Shown here: positions 24,032 through 33,401 of the stretch, in pieces
Numbering within the stretch: the stretch's first letter is position 1
Layout of the letters: every line of letters begins with the position of its first letter
Assembly: GCA_003665825.1 (NCBI GenBank)
Contig: QPFY01000004.1
Coordinates: 930,001-994,000 of the forward strand
DNA: 64,000 nt
From: Microbotryum silenes-acaulis
Lineage: Eukaryota > Basidiomycota > Microbotryomycetes > Microbotryales > Microbotryaceae
Reading direction: 5' to 3'
Notes under the pieces: model-generated
What the model was told of the DNA's origin: nothing
What the model saw: only the letters and a program-made list of their open reading frames with translations
The model's database searches: none
Program-made: the position numbers and the translations under genes

Positions 24032-25464
24032 TTAATGAACATTGCAGACAAGAGGAGATCGAGCCAGCTGAGCCGGGGGGCGTAAATGCACAAGTTGAGA
24101 TCTGTCGACATCGCCCATGTCACAGTCCGTGTCTGGACGACTTTGTGTTTGCATGGGGTCGTCAGCGCCGGGGACCCACATCGGGCGTTCACCGAAGTTG
24201 GCTATACGAAGTAGTTTCAGTTGACGTTGAGAGATCGAGACTTCCGGGAGCGACTTACGTTTTTTGGGCGGGGCAACTTGAAGGTCAATGTCAAGATCGG
24301 CGTCGGTAATGGACCTCTCTTGACCGGTGATAGCTTTTTCTTGAGCGACGGTGGGCGGTCGTGAGAAGAGGGGGACGAGACTATAATGATGACCATGCCG
24401 TAGAATTGTCAGATCAGCTTGCCCATACAAGAGTTTAGTTGATTGTACGCGTGACTTGCGTGAAGAGGGGCTTGTTCCTGGCCATGTACCCGGATCCGAT
24501 GCGGCACGAACTGAAAGCGAGTGTGTTGGCCCTGTCTCGCCTGATTGAAGTACGTCCGTGCTTGGACGAACTATAGCATTCCCACGACGTCGCCCTCTTG
24601 AAGACTTGTGTGGCAAAATTCATTGTCAAGGAGATCGTCGACCACCTTGACCGGCAAGGATGTTGGCAAGAATTTAGCGCAAGGCTTGCCATCGTACTGT
24701 TTCTCCGCCGTTTCGGACCAGAACTTCCAGTATTTGTCCTGTGGCCAGTTGCGAGTGGCACCCCACTCCGGCCAAGGCGGTAAGTCGATTGTTTTTGGCA
24801 GATCTTTGCCGGTTACATATTCGTAGTACCTGACAATCGGATGTGTTCCCGTCAGTATGCACTGCAGCAACGAGGGGTCGACGAAATGGGAACTACCTGA
24901 GTTGAAGCCACCACCTGATGATGCACATAGACGTTCCTTTGGCGCGAGACGGCCTGGCTGGGCGTGGTAAAAGTGTCCACCGCTGAGAAGTGGGAAACAC
25001 AAGGCAACACACCGCATGGACTGTAAGTCTTCCCCCACACTGGCAGATCTTTCACAGCGGTAGGAAGCGTTGGAGCCCACGATCAGATCACTTCTTGTCC
25101 ACGGCCCAGATTGTTTCTGCTTCTTTGAGAAATGTTTCCATGATGCGGCCAAGGCTATGGGAATACTTCCTTATCGGTGGCAAGGCGCTCGAGGCCGAAT
25201 TCGCGGATGTGAAGCTTCGGTTTTGGTGTCATGCTACCGTGAAGCGAAACGGAAGTTTCGATCAGTAAAGGAAAGAGAGAGAACTTCCACGAGGACCGGA
25301 GACGTACTTTTTCGGGACTTTGCCATGCAAGGGAGCCATGGAGAAGACCTTTCCAAGGAGCCAGACGCCTTGGAGCGGGGAGTCGCGGTCGTCGTCCGAA
25401 GGCATCGCAAGAGCGGGGGTTCCGTAATGACCACGCTCAACACGAATGGCTTGGGTCGACTCTG
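24032..25464 (-). pseudogene. Unrecognised coding-like continuation of Helitron relic
   Basis: Several minus-strand open stretches in different frames (for example the segment with PPWPEWGATRNWPQDKYWKFW and PVKVVDDLLDNEFCHTSL near 24600-24790) follow the Helitron-type N-terminal region in the same direction. I cannot place them in the Helitron Rep or helicase domains. They may be a decayed, rearranged part of the element or an unrelated captured fragment. Confidence 0.35.
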
Positions 25465-27572
25465 TCAACTCCTTTGAGTCGTTGTCCTTGTCGTCGCTGA
25501 GCAGGAGTCGAGGTAGGAAGTTGGGCTTTGCAGCGTGCGAAACACGTGTCGTCGGCGCAGCATGTTTAAGACGATGAATGGGAAAGACGGGTCGCATCGA
25601 AAATCGCTGTCGTATAGATTGAGCCAATGTTTGACTTGCTCGTCCAGAGGAATCTTGACGTCGCGCTCGACACAAAAGCCAGCGGGACCGAATGGATCGA
25701 GGTGTGGCCACAGTTTTGAGAGTAGGAGCTCATCCGAAGATTTCCACAAAGGGGCGTCGCCTGTCGGAAGGAGATAGGTGGGCTTGTCTTGGTTGAAATA
25801 ACGGAGAGCTTCCTCAAAGAACTGCCATGAGTGGATTGGTTCGTCGGTAGGGGGTGGCACCACATGGACGTGTTGGAATACTGCTTCATCAGAGTCGCTA
25901 TGCGTTGTTGCGAAGCCTTCAAAGAGCGATGATGTTGGCTCCACTGTCTCTGCGGTCACCACGCTCGCCACGCTCGCCAAAACTGCATCGGGCACGGGAC
26001 AGTTTCCATCCGCGATTTGTCGATCCGATACTTGGGGATCAACCGAGACCGAAGCCGGAAGCTGAAGTGGAAGCTGAAACTGCCGTGGGAGCTGGAGGTA
26101 GAGTTGAGTGCAGAGCTGTGCAAGTCTTTCGCCATCAAAGGAGAGGAAAGAGCACGCCGGATTCTTGCTTTCGTTGATCAACCACCGGAGCATCTTTTGG
26201 ATCCGACTCTGCTTCACGATCATGGGTCGAACCTTGTCCAGCTCCCTCCGCAGCATAAAACGCAAACACTGTCAACGAGTTCTTCGACTGACATGGGCAG
26301 TACATCGGTGAACGAAGCGGTGTTCTGGCTGAAGATGAGGGTGTTACCGGGCGTGAATTTCCGTTGAGCTTTGAAATCTCTGAAACAAGTTAGCTTGTAC
26401 ACGATCTTGTAGGCTCCTGGCGCGCGCGGTGACGAGGTACTCAAGCTGACTCGCGTTCGAGAAGCATTTTCGGACATCAGCGGGGACGTGATCCAGTGCG
26501 CGATAAAATCCGTTGCTCAACGACCGAGCGGGCTTAGTCGGTGGCCCTGTGGGAGCGAACAAACGTTTGAAGCAGTCTGGACAGAGCGAGCACTGAAGCG
26601 TGATGTTCGTGGGCGAAAATCGAAAATCACTCGGTTGATGAAGACCTCGGGGATCGATCAGTGCTCCCCGCCAAGCCGAAAAATCGTAAGTCGGTAGTCG
26701 CAGGTCCGTCCGTAGCGTAGAGTTGGCTGATACCTTCCATATCCCTGATTCCTCACGCTTGATGTCGTCTTCAGGCACCCATCGGCCGTTATGCCCGAAG
26801 ACTCTCTCGGAACACCCCAGGTAGCAGAAGAGACGGAAACAAGCGTCGGTGAAGTAGTCATTCCATTCAAAACGGATTTCGGTCTTGAATTGATCGGATG
26901 CTGGCGCAAAATGCGATGTCACTTTACGGGGTTCTTCTTGTTCCGGTTCGGGGATGCTGGCGCATAAAGCGAGGTCACTTTACCGGGTTCTTCTTGTTCG
27001 GGTTCGGGATGCAGCGGTGGACGTCTGTGCATCGTTTGTTTAGAGTTAGTCGCGGAGACGTTCTCGCGATTCTTCTGGGCTTCCTCGTTCAGTCAGGCTC
27101 GAAGCACGTCAACAGGTTTTGATGCGTTTGCTCTGTGCTCGGGGAAGCAATGACGTCGTGGCGGAGTCACGGGACTCGCGGCTTGTTGTCTTCTGAAAAC
27201 ACACCCATTTGAACAAGCATTACAGTTGAAATCGCACGACCAAAGGAGCGCTTGTAGGAATAGCTTTTTCGCGAGTGGTTGCCTCCTGGAGTACCCTTCC
27301 ACGTGGTGCGCCCGACAAAGCTCCTTCAGGAGATCCATGCTGAAATTGATGCTGCTGCGCACCAGTTGCCCCAGACTGCATTTGACAACCACATCATCGA
27401 GTACTGACACTGGACGGTTGCGTACGAGCGGACCGGAGTAGATATACTGTGCTTGATCGGGGCGGCGGGAGGATCGGCTGTCGCTAGTGGTGGACGCGAG
27501 GCTTAACACGTTGCCGAGATTCGAGCGTTGTGCACTGCAGTGGGCTGACCTCGATGGTGCGGAGGTGTACAA
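25465..27572 (-). pseudogene. Helitron-type N-terminal region (DUF6570-like), decayed
   Basis: Basidiomycete Helitron Rep/helicase proteins begin with a SAP-like helix, a Cys-rich DUF6570-type domain and a linker before Helitron_like_N. In order on the minus strand I see LLKELCRAHHVEGYSRRQ (near 27300), a CNACSNGC cluster, LCPDCFKRLF plus ARSLSNGFYRALDHVP (near 26550), PGNTLIFSQNTASF (near 26330) and FPFIVLNMLRRRHVFRTL (near 25560). The last resembles the HPTFPFVAFNxLQRRQ segment of the family. Frames change several times and no Rep HUH or helicase motifs follow, so I call it a relic. Some frame changes may be introns. Confidence 0.55.
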
Positions 27573-27824
27573 GATCAGAAAGCAGTGACATGACGGCGGT
27601 TGTGTGATAGCCTGTCTTAGAGATGCGAGGAAACTCGGTCCAAGTTAGAACAAGGCAGTACAGAGACGGAAAGGAGAGGGCCGGCTGGGGGTGGCGCGCA
27701 TGCGCTTAGAGTGGAGTAGGCGAGAGAAATGCCTGTTCGCTTCTGCACCTTATTCGTTTCGCTCGAACGGCAGTGCTCATTGCCTCTACACTCGCGAAAC
27801 TTTTCGACCCTGTCAGTACCGGCA

Positions 27825-28604
27825 ATGACGACTGCTTCGACCTCAACCAACGACCACGCCGCGACGGCCCCGCAATTGCCCCCGATGCAACTCTCCGGCG
27901 CCCTAGACACGACGGCGTGTACCACTTACGATGGCGCTTTGTTCGGCATCCTCCGATGTCGTGTCTGTCACGACACCAACAAGTGAAGATGAGTCTGGAT
28001 TATGGTGTGGGTTTCAAGGCGTGGATGGAGGCGGGGCTGGTCTTCGACGGTTGCCTGCCGCGAACGCAATGGCAGGACGCGCGCTATGCCTATGTGCTCC
28101 TTATCAACGGTCGACCCGATGACGGCCTCGATCATCGTCGGAGGCGCACAGTCGCCTTCGGAGATGTTTGACCGCCACTTCGAGTCCGTTGCGATGCGGA
28201 CCTGTGACTCGAACTGGTACATCATGCGTAAATACGACTTGACGGTTCATTCTTTGTGGTGGTCGGGATTCAAGGTCTCGAAGATAAAGGTTTTCGGACC
28301 CTTCGACCAGTCGATCATGGCTCAGGTCTCGGCTGCCCTCAACGTGCCCGCCATGAAGTGGGCTGAGCTCGCGGCCGAGCACCAGTCATCGTGGGCCCGG
28401 GCGATGGAGCGCCCAGTGGACGATCTCATCGAGGCGCGTGGCCGCATTCAAGCCATGGAGGAGGCAACGCTGGGAGGCGAGGATTGGAAACCGATTTTTC
28501 CTCTCCTCAAACCTGTAGTGGTTGCGCCTGCAGTGGTAGTCGTAACTTCGGTGGTTCCGCTCAGCGCTGCGGCTGCCGCGGGCGGCAGCCTGCACCAACT
28601 ATAA
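27825..28604 (+). pseudogene. ORF1-like open region upstream of the RT relic
   Basis: Two overlapping frames read as one protein if a single-base shift near 28110 is allowed. The first includes MSLDYGVGFKAWMEAGLVFD and ARYAYVLLINGRP. The second includes GGAQSPSEMFDRHFESVAM and WYIMRKYDLTVHSLWWSGF. The sequence ends in a hydrophobic Val/Ala-rich tail at 28604. No domain recognised; by position it would be the gag-like ORF of the retroelement. Confidence 0.4.
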
Positions 28605-28759
28605 CGTCAGGGGCTGCGTCCAATCCTGCATTCGTGAACACGCGTGTTCTTTCTGTAAAGGCCAGCACGAGGCTTATACCCACGTCGGGTCCGCATGACC
28701 GAGTTGGCGCGTCTGTATCACCATCCTTTCCCTCTTCTCGTATCGTGCCGTCATCTCCG

Positions 28760-29350
28760 CCTCACGTCCGCGTACGTGTAGTTGCCTGGTCCCGACGGGC
28801 CCTGTGGCCCTTTCTGAGGTCGTTACCTCTCAGGCATCGCGTCGCGTGCCTCCGTTCTCTGGTTTAGGGGTCGAATCCCCCACAGTTCGCGCTTCCTCAC
28901 GTCCGCGTACGTGTAGATGCCCGGTCCCGACGGACCGGATGGGCGTTGCCGCTTCCTGCGCAGCCGAGAGCTGACGTGCTGGATCTGAACCCGGTCCCGA
29001 CGGGCCCTGTGGCCCTTTCTGAGGTCGTTACCTCTCAGGCATCGCGTCGCGTGCCTCCGTTCTCTGGTTCAGGGGTCGAATCCCGCACCGTTCGCGCTTC
29101 CTCACGTCCGCACCCGCGAGTCAGTGACACGTCTTTCTCGCCTCCGTCTCCGATTCTCGCTCCCGGCTCGCCTCGGATTTGGCCCTCGCCGCACGCTAAA
29201 TACTCGTTTCCCGTTCGATTCGAACCGCTTCTGCGGCCCTTTCTGAGGTCGTTACCTCTCAGGCATCGCGTCGCGTGCCTCCGTCCTCCGGTTCAGGGGT
29301 CGAATCCCCCACCGTTCGCGCTTCCTCACGTCCGCACCCGCTAAGCGCTG
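28760..29350. repeat. Tandem repeat, three to four units of 137-228 bp
   Basis: Units start with CCTCACGTCCGC at about 28760, 28897, 29100 and 29328. Each full unit contains the shared block beginning GGCCCTTTCTGAGGTCG (28806, 29011, 29235) and the short palindromes GAGGT-CGTT-ACCTC and GGGGTCGAATCCCC. Unit lengths vary because spacers differ. The units do not keep one reading frame, so selection for a protein repeat is unlikely. Confidence 0.85.
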
Positions 29351-29539
29351 CTCCGGCGGACTCTCCGAGCATCACCGAACTGCCCATCCACGGGGTGGGC
29401 AGGGCTTCACTCGAACCTGTCGCGGCCAGCAGCAAAGGAGACGTCCCGTTCGTGCCTTCAATGCCCGCGCCGGGCTCGTCGCCAGCGCCCGAAATTTCCG
29501 CTCGCATGCGAATCATGGCTCGCGAAGTCGACTCGTTCC

Positions 29540-30531
29540 ATGATGCGATGTACAAGATTGTTACGCCGCTCGATGCTGAGCGGGCATGGACCGTCGCAAC
29601 GGAATGGTTCGTCTAGCCGTCCGAAACTCGTTTCCATTAACGACGACCTGAAGTCTGCGGATTTCCCTTGCCGTTGGACGACCTTGCCCATGTTGTACCG
29701 CAAGTTTCGCGAGCTTCCCTTGACGGCGGAAGTCTGCGGTTGGGATTTCGCCGATGCGTTCTACCAACTCCCTTTGCGATGGGACCAGCGATCGAGCGTG
29801 TGCATCTTGTGGCGCGGCCTCATCTTCGTACGACGAGTCCCATGCTTTGGTGGCAGGACTACTCCCGGTGTCTTTGGGAGCGTCGCGGACCTCACCCAAG
29901 ACTTGGTCGAATGGAAGTTCCCCGGCGTGTCAATCTTCAAGATGGTTGACAATGTTTGCGCGGTCCGAACGTCGGATGCCATATCGCAAGAAGCCATTCT
30001 TCTTTCGTACGATCCCTCGGCTGGCGCCTCGCGGAGCAGAAAGGCTTCACGTGGACGTGTCAACTTGTCCACGTCGGGATTGGCTGGGATTTGGATCTAA
30101 TGACTGCGACGGTCACCGATCAGAAGCGGCTGCGCTACATTGACAGGATCGACGCCTTGGTGAAAGGTAGCTGCGCTGATCAGAAGGAACGCTCGGAGGT
30201 CGAGTTGGTCACTGGGTCGTGGGGGTATGTCGCCTACATCCTACCTGCATTACGGACCCATCTCAACTGTCTATACAGACATACAGACAGTGTATCGCGT
30301 ACGGGGACCGAAGGCGGTTTCGCTGGCGCGTCGCCTGGACCGTCGCACGTACGATCAACTCGAATACTGGAGAAGGTTCCTCTTGTCGGAAGGCCCATTC
30401 TCCACGTCGTTCGAGGCCCTCCCGTTCCCATCGAAGCTTGCGCTAGCGTCGGATGCCTGTATGCACGGACTAGGCATCGTCATCAACGGATACTCCGCGT
30501 ACTTCGCTCTCCCCGAGGGGCGGTGTCATAG
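29540..30531 (+). pseudogene. DIRS-like reverse transcriptase / RNase H, frameshifted
   Basis: Retroelement RT fragment. Visible pieces: INDDLKSADFP, EVCGWDFADAFYQLPLRWD, the VPCFGGRTTPGVFGSVADL region and MVDNVCAV where an active RT has two adjacent Asp. In the next frame come VHVGIGWDLDLMTATVTDQK and WGYVAYILPALRTHLNCLY. In a third frame ARRLDRRTYDQLEYWRRFL and ALASDACMHGLGIVING give the RNase H-like end. Changes of frame near 29980 and 30280 plus the altered catalytic pair indicate a dead copy. Confidence 0.62.
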
Positions 30532-30581
30532 TCAGGATTTCCAAGCGACCCCCTCTCACCCAAACTCCCCACTCGAGACTT

Positions 30582-30741
30582 CACGGTACCCTCTTCGGAC
30601 GCTACCTCGTAACCAAAGACACCACGGTACCCTCTCCGGGTGCCACCTCGCATCCAAACGACATTACGGTACCCTCTCCGGATGCGAACCATTTGCACAG
30701 CATATTGCGGCTCCCTCTTCGGATGCGAGCAATGTGCGAAC
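30582..30741. repeat. Degenerate tandem repeat, four units of about 40 bp
   Basis: Four successive units each contain a variant of CGGTACCCTCTCCGGATGC (about 30584, 30629, 30668, 30709), followed by a spacer ending in variants of AACCAAAGAC or GCATCCAAAC. It lies directly after the RNase H-like end of the retroelement relic. Confidence 0.75.
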
Positions 30742-30750
30742 CAACCCCTA

Positions 30751-31528
30751 AACGTCCGTGCCGGCTCGGCAACTAGAATATCCGGTGGCCGGAGTATTTA
30801 GTCTCTCTTCGTAGCTTTTCTCTCTCTCTTTCCTTTCTTCTTCGGTTGTAATATTCGATCCATAGTGTTCCCACGCCTTGACCCAAATTATCCTTCAGCC
30901 CTCTATCTTTGAACTTCGTTTCCAAATCTTCATCTTCTATGCACGCGCACCCAAAGTGCTATCGACGTTGAATCCTGTGCGGTACAACGTTGGGTAGATC
31001 TTCCATCCCCTCTTCGTTCTATCCTATCATTGTTACTTCCCTTATTTGGGTCTTGACTCTGACATTATATTACAACCCCTACTTCCTTTGCCTGCCCGTG
31101 CACATCGTCTGGACCACCTCCGACTTTCAAGTCATCATGTCGGCCCCTTCATCGCGCCCACATACCCCGCCGCCGCAGAATCCTCCCGGAACCGCCTCTC
31201 CTCGACGCCGGCAATGCTCATGTCGATCGGTGCAGCGATGTATAACAAAGAATCTTCTGCGCGGTGGCGGTCCACACTACTGCATCTATTATCTATAGCT
31301 GGTACGCTTCGTTACGCTAGATCTCTCACCCCTACTCTCACGCTTGGCATAAGCAGATCCGAAAGTTCATCCATTGCAACGATCTTGAAGACGGGAGAAG
31401 ACGAAGACACAAAATACAAGGCTACAGAGAGCCAAACCGATGATGTCCATGGACTGAGGACATAATCAACAAACACGCCATGAAAAAGTCCTCCATTATG
31501 GTACGGGAGAGCAAAACAGAACGAGGGC
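30751..31528. other. Gene-poor spacer before GCN4-like gene
   Basis: Pyrimidine-rich stretches (for example near 30800-30840) and short ORFs without recognisable domains. Includes the presumptive 3' UTR of the minus-strand bZIP gene. Confidence 0.4.
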
Positions 31529-32641
31529 CTACGCAGCGGTGAGAGCACGCAGCGCGGTGTTCTCGGCCTGCAACTGGGCAATCATCTGGGCTTGTTCCGC
31601 GATACGGTCGTGGAGCTCCTTGAGGTGGTCGGCCTTGCGGATGCGACTCTTGCGAGCAGCGAGCGTGTTCGAACGGCGCTTTTCCTCGATGGCCGAGAGC
31701 ACCTCCTCGGGCAAATCCGCGCCTTCGCTACCTGGGCTCGAAGCGACCGACTCGATGACCTCGGACACCTCACGGCGAGCACGCTTGTTGCCGCCTGTAA
31801 TAACCTTCTTCAGTAAAGGAGAAGGCGCACGCTTGCGGGTCGTCTTGCCGGGCACGAGGTAGTTCTTGGGCAGGGTTGGCGCATCAAAGTCAATCATGGG
31901 TTTCTTGGTGTTGCGCGTGCCGTTGAACTTGGCCTTCTTGCCGTTCTGTTCGAGCTCGGGCAAAGCCTCGACCTCGATCGTCGCCGCCGCTTCGGTCGGC
32001 GAAGCAAAGCTAGCCGAGACGAGAGGAGGCGATGGCAGGGCGGGCAACGAAGCGAGCTCGGCGTCGAGGGACATGAGCGCGGGCGACATAGTCGTCGTCG
32101 GAGCGAGGTGAGGTTTGGCCGGCTGAGAGACGGACGTAGCGGCAAACAGGCCAGCGAGGTCTTGGGGCTCCCATTGCGGCGAAGCGGGCATGGCGGCGGC
32201 GACTATCGACGAGCTGCCGAAGAGACTAGGGTACGCGTCCTCGATCGACATCGACGACTGGACGAGGTCGGGCGTTTCCAAGAAGGGCGACGAGCTGCAA
32301 ACGCTCGTGGGCGAGGCGTCGAACGCGTCGAAGCTAAGATCAAACGGCGACGCGTTCAACGACTGGGGCGAGAGGCCGAGGGGCGAGTCGAGCAACGCAT
32401 CTTGGGTGCGCATCGATGCGGCGCCGAAGGCATGGCTGAACGCGAGCGGATTCAACGCCGGCGTAATGAGCGAGACGAGGTCGGCCGACGACGAGTCAAG
32501 CGCCGAAAGGTCGACGTAGCTCGAGAGCTCGTGGCTAAGCTCGGTCGCGGCCTTGGCCGGGAGGAACATCGAGTTGAACATAGTGGTGTCTTTGGTGGAG
32601 GTTTTGGGGGTCTGTGGTGCCACTACTTGAGGTGCAGGCAT
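31529..32641 (-). CDS. bZIP transcription factor, Gcn4/Cpc1-like
   Basis: Single-exon 370-aa protein. The C-terminal bZIP (about 320-370) has the basic region EKRRSNTLAARKSRIRKADH and a leucine zipper (HLKELHDRIAEQAQ onward). The NT-x-AAR-x-SR-x-RK pattern is that of Gcn4/Cpc1, the activator of amino-acid biosynthesis genes binding TGACTCA. The N-terminal 300 residues are Ser/Ala/Leu/Pro-rich with acidic and hydrophobic patches expected of activation domains (FDLSFDAFDASP). An alternative start is the Met at 32581. The upstream region has two uORFs and a tandem duplication (listed separately), suggesting Gcn4-style translational control. The bZIP call is sure; the Gcn4 orthology is likely. 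Confidence 0.85.
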   Translation of the reverse strand: MPAPQVVAPQTPKTSTKDTTMFNSMFLPAKAATELSHELSSYVDLSALDSSSADLVSLITPALNPLAFSHAFGAASMRTQDALLDSPLGLSPQSLNASPFDLSFDAFDASPTSVCSSSPFLETPDLVQSSMSIEDAYPSLFGSSSIVAAAMPASPQWEPQDLAGLFAATSVSQPAKPHLAPTTTMSPALMSLDAELASLPALPSPPLVSASFASPTEAAATIEVEALPELEQNGKKAKFNGTRNTKKPMIDFDAPTLPKNYLVPGKTTRKRAPSPLLKKVITGGNKRARREVSEVIESVASSPGSEGADLPEEVLSAIEEKRRSNTLAARKSRIRKADHLKELHDRIAEQAQMIAQLQAENTALRALTAA

Positions 32642-32892
32642 GATTGCGGATGCGGGAAGGGTCGGCGTGAGCGGACTGTTTTTGGTAGGTCTAGTTTGGT
32701 ACGGGTGCGGTACCGTTCGTGGGTGGCGACTAGGGACAGGGAGGCGACGGTTGACAGCTCGAACTCGGGAACTGGGGCGACTGGGCTTGATGGGTGCAGG
32801 TGGTGAAGGAAGCCATGGTGGGCGTGGGTAGGTTTGCTGGGTCTGTTGAGGGGAAGCAACGTGAGGAAGGGGAGATCAGCAAGGCGGGCCAT
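32623..32892 (-). promoter_or_regulatory. Overlapping 89-codon uORF
   Basis: ATG at 32892 opens an 89-aa frame (MARLADLPFL...) that runs past the main ATG at 32641 in another frame and stops at 32623. Ribosomes using it would bypass the main start, a typical inhibitory uORF arrangement. Depends on the unmapped transcription start. Confidence 0.45.
32730..32816 (-). promoter_or_regulatory. uORF of 28 codons upstream of the bZIP gene
   Basis: ATG at 32816 in a strong context (CACCATGGCT) opens a 28-aa reading frame (MASFTTCTHQ...) ending 88 bp before the main start. If the transcript leader reaches here, it would be translated before the main ORF. Confidence 0.5.
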
Positions 32893-32900
32893 GTTTTGTT

Positions 32901-33401
32901 TTGCAGACTGGCACGAGCGCAAAGGGGGGAGGGGGGGGAGCACCAGCGCGCGCGCGTAATAACCGAGCGACGGCGAGAAAAAAAAAGGCTCTGCCCCAAA
33001 ACGAGGGACGGGACGGGGTGACGACGGATATAAGACTCACTGGGCGAACAAAGGTGTTGGTCACTGGGTGGGCTGGGTAGGCTTGATGATTAACTCTTAT
33101 GCAGAGAACATGGTGAGCGACGTGGCTTGGTGTGATATGGATTGGGGTCTTGAAGCGTAAGGAGGGTGGGGACGAAGGGCAAGAGGGGATGAGTCAAGCG
33201 CCTCGAGCTTGCAGACTGGCGCGAGCGCAAAGGGGGGGAGCACCAGCGCGCGCGCGTAATAACCGAGCGACGGCGAGAAAAAAAAAAGGCTCTGCCCCAA
33301 AACGAGGGACGGGACGGGGTGACGACGGATATAAGACTCACTGGGTGAACAAAGGTGTTGGTCACTGGGTGGGCTGGGTAGGCTTGATGATTAACTCTTA
33401 T
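32901..33401. repeat. Tandem duplication of about 200 bp upstream of the bZIP gene
   Basis: Copy A (32901-33100) and copy B (33209-33401) are nearly identical. Both start TTGCAGACTGGC, contain the GCGCGCGCGTAATAACC and GACGACGGATATAAGACTC segments and end GATGATTAACTCTTAT. They differ mainly in G-run length and a few substitutions. The repeat distance is 308 bp with a 108-bp spacer. Confidence 0.92.
33190..33196. promoter_or_regulatory. Perfect Gcn4/AP-1 type site (TGAGTCA)
   Basis: A TGAGTCA heptamer lies about 550 bp upstream of the Gcn4-like start codon, between the two duplicated blocks. It could serve autoregulation. A 7-mer occurs by chance several times in 64 kb, so functional meaning is inference. 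Confidence 0.35.

Larger units (their letters stand above)
27800..30750 (+). mobile_element. DIRS-like retroelement relic
   Basis: A plus-strand order of ORF1-like sequence (27.8-28.6 kb), tandem repeats (28.76-29.35 kb) and a reverse transcriptase with RNase H-like region (29.5-30.5 kb) suggests one decayed retroelement. The RT style fits DIRS elements. No tyrosine recombinase or split direct repeats were recognised, so the exact class and limits are uncertain. Confidence 0.5.

Noticed and set aside
28840..28880. tRNA T-arm-like GGGGTCGAATCCCC in the 28.8-29.3 kb repeats
   Set aside because: No acceptor stem, D-arm or anticodon arm can be drawn around it; it is a repeat-borne palindrome.
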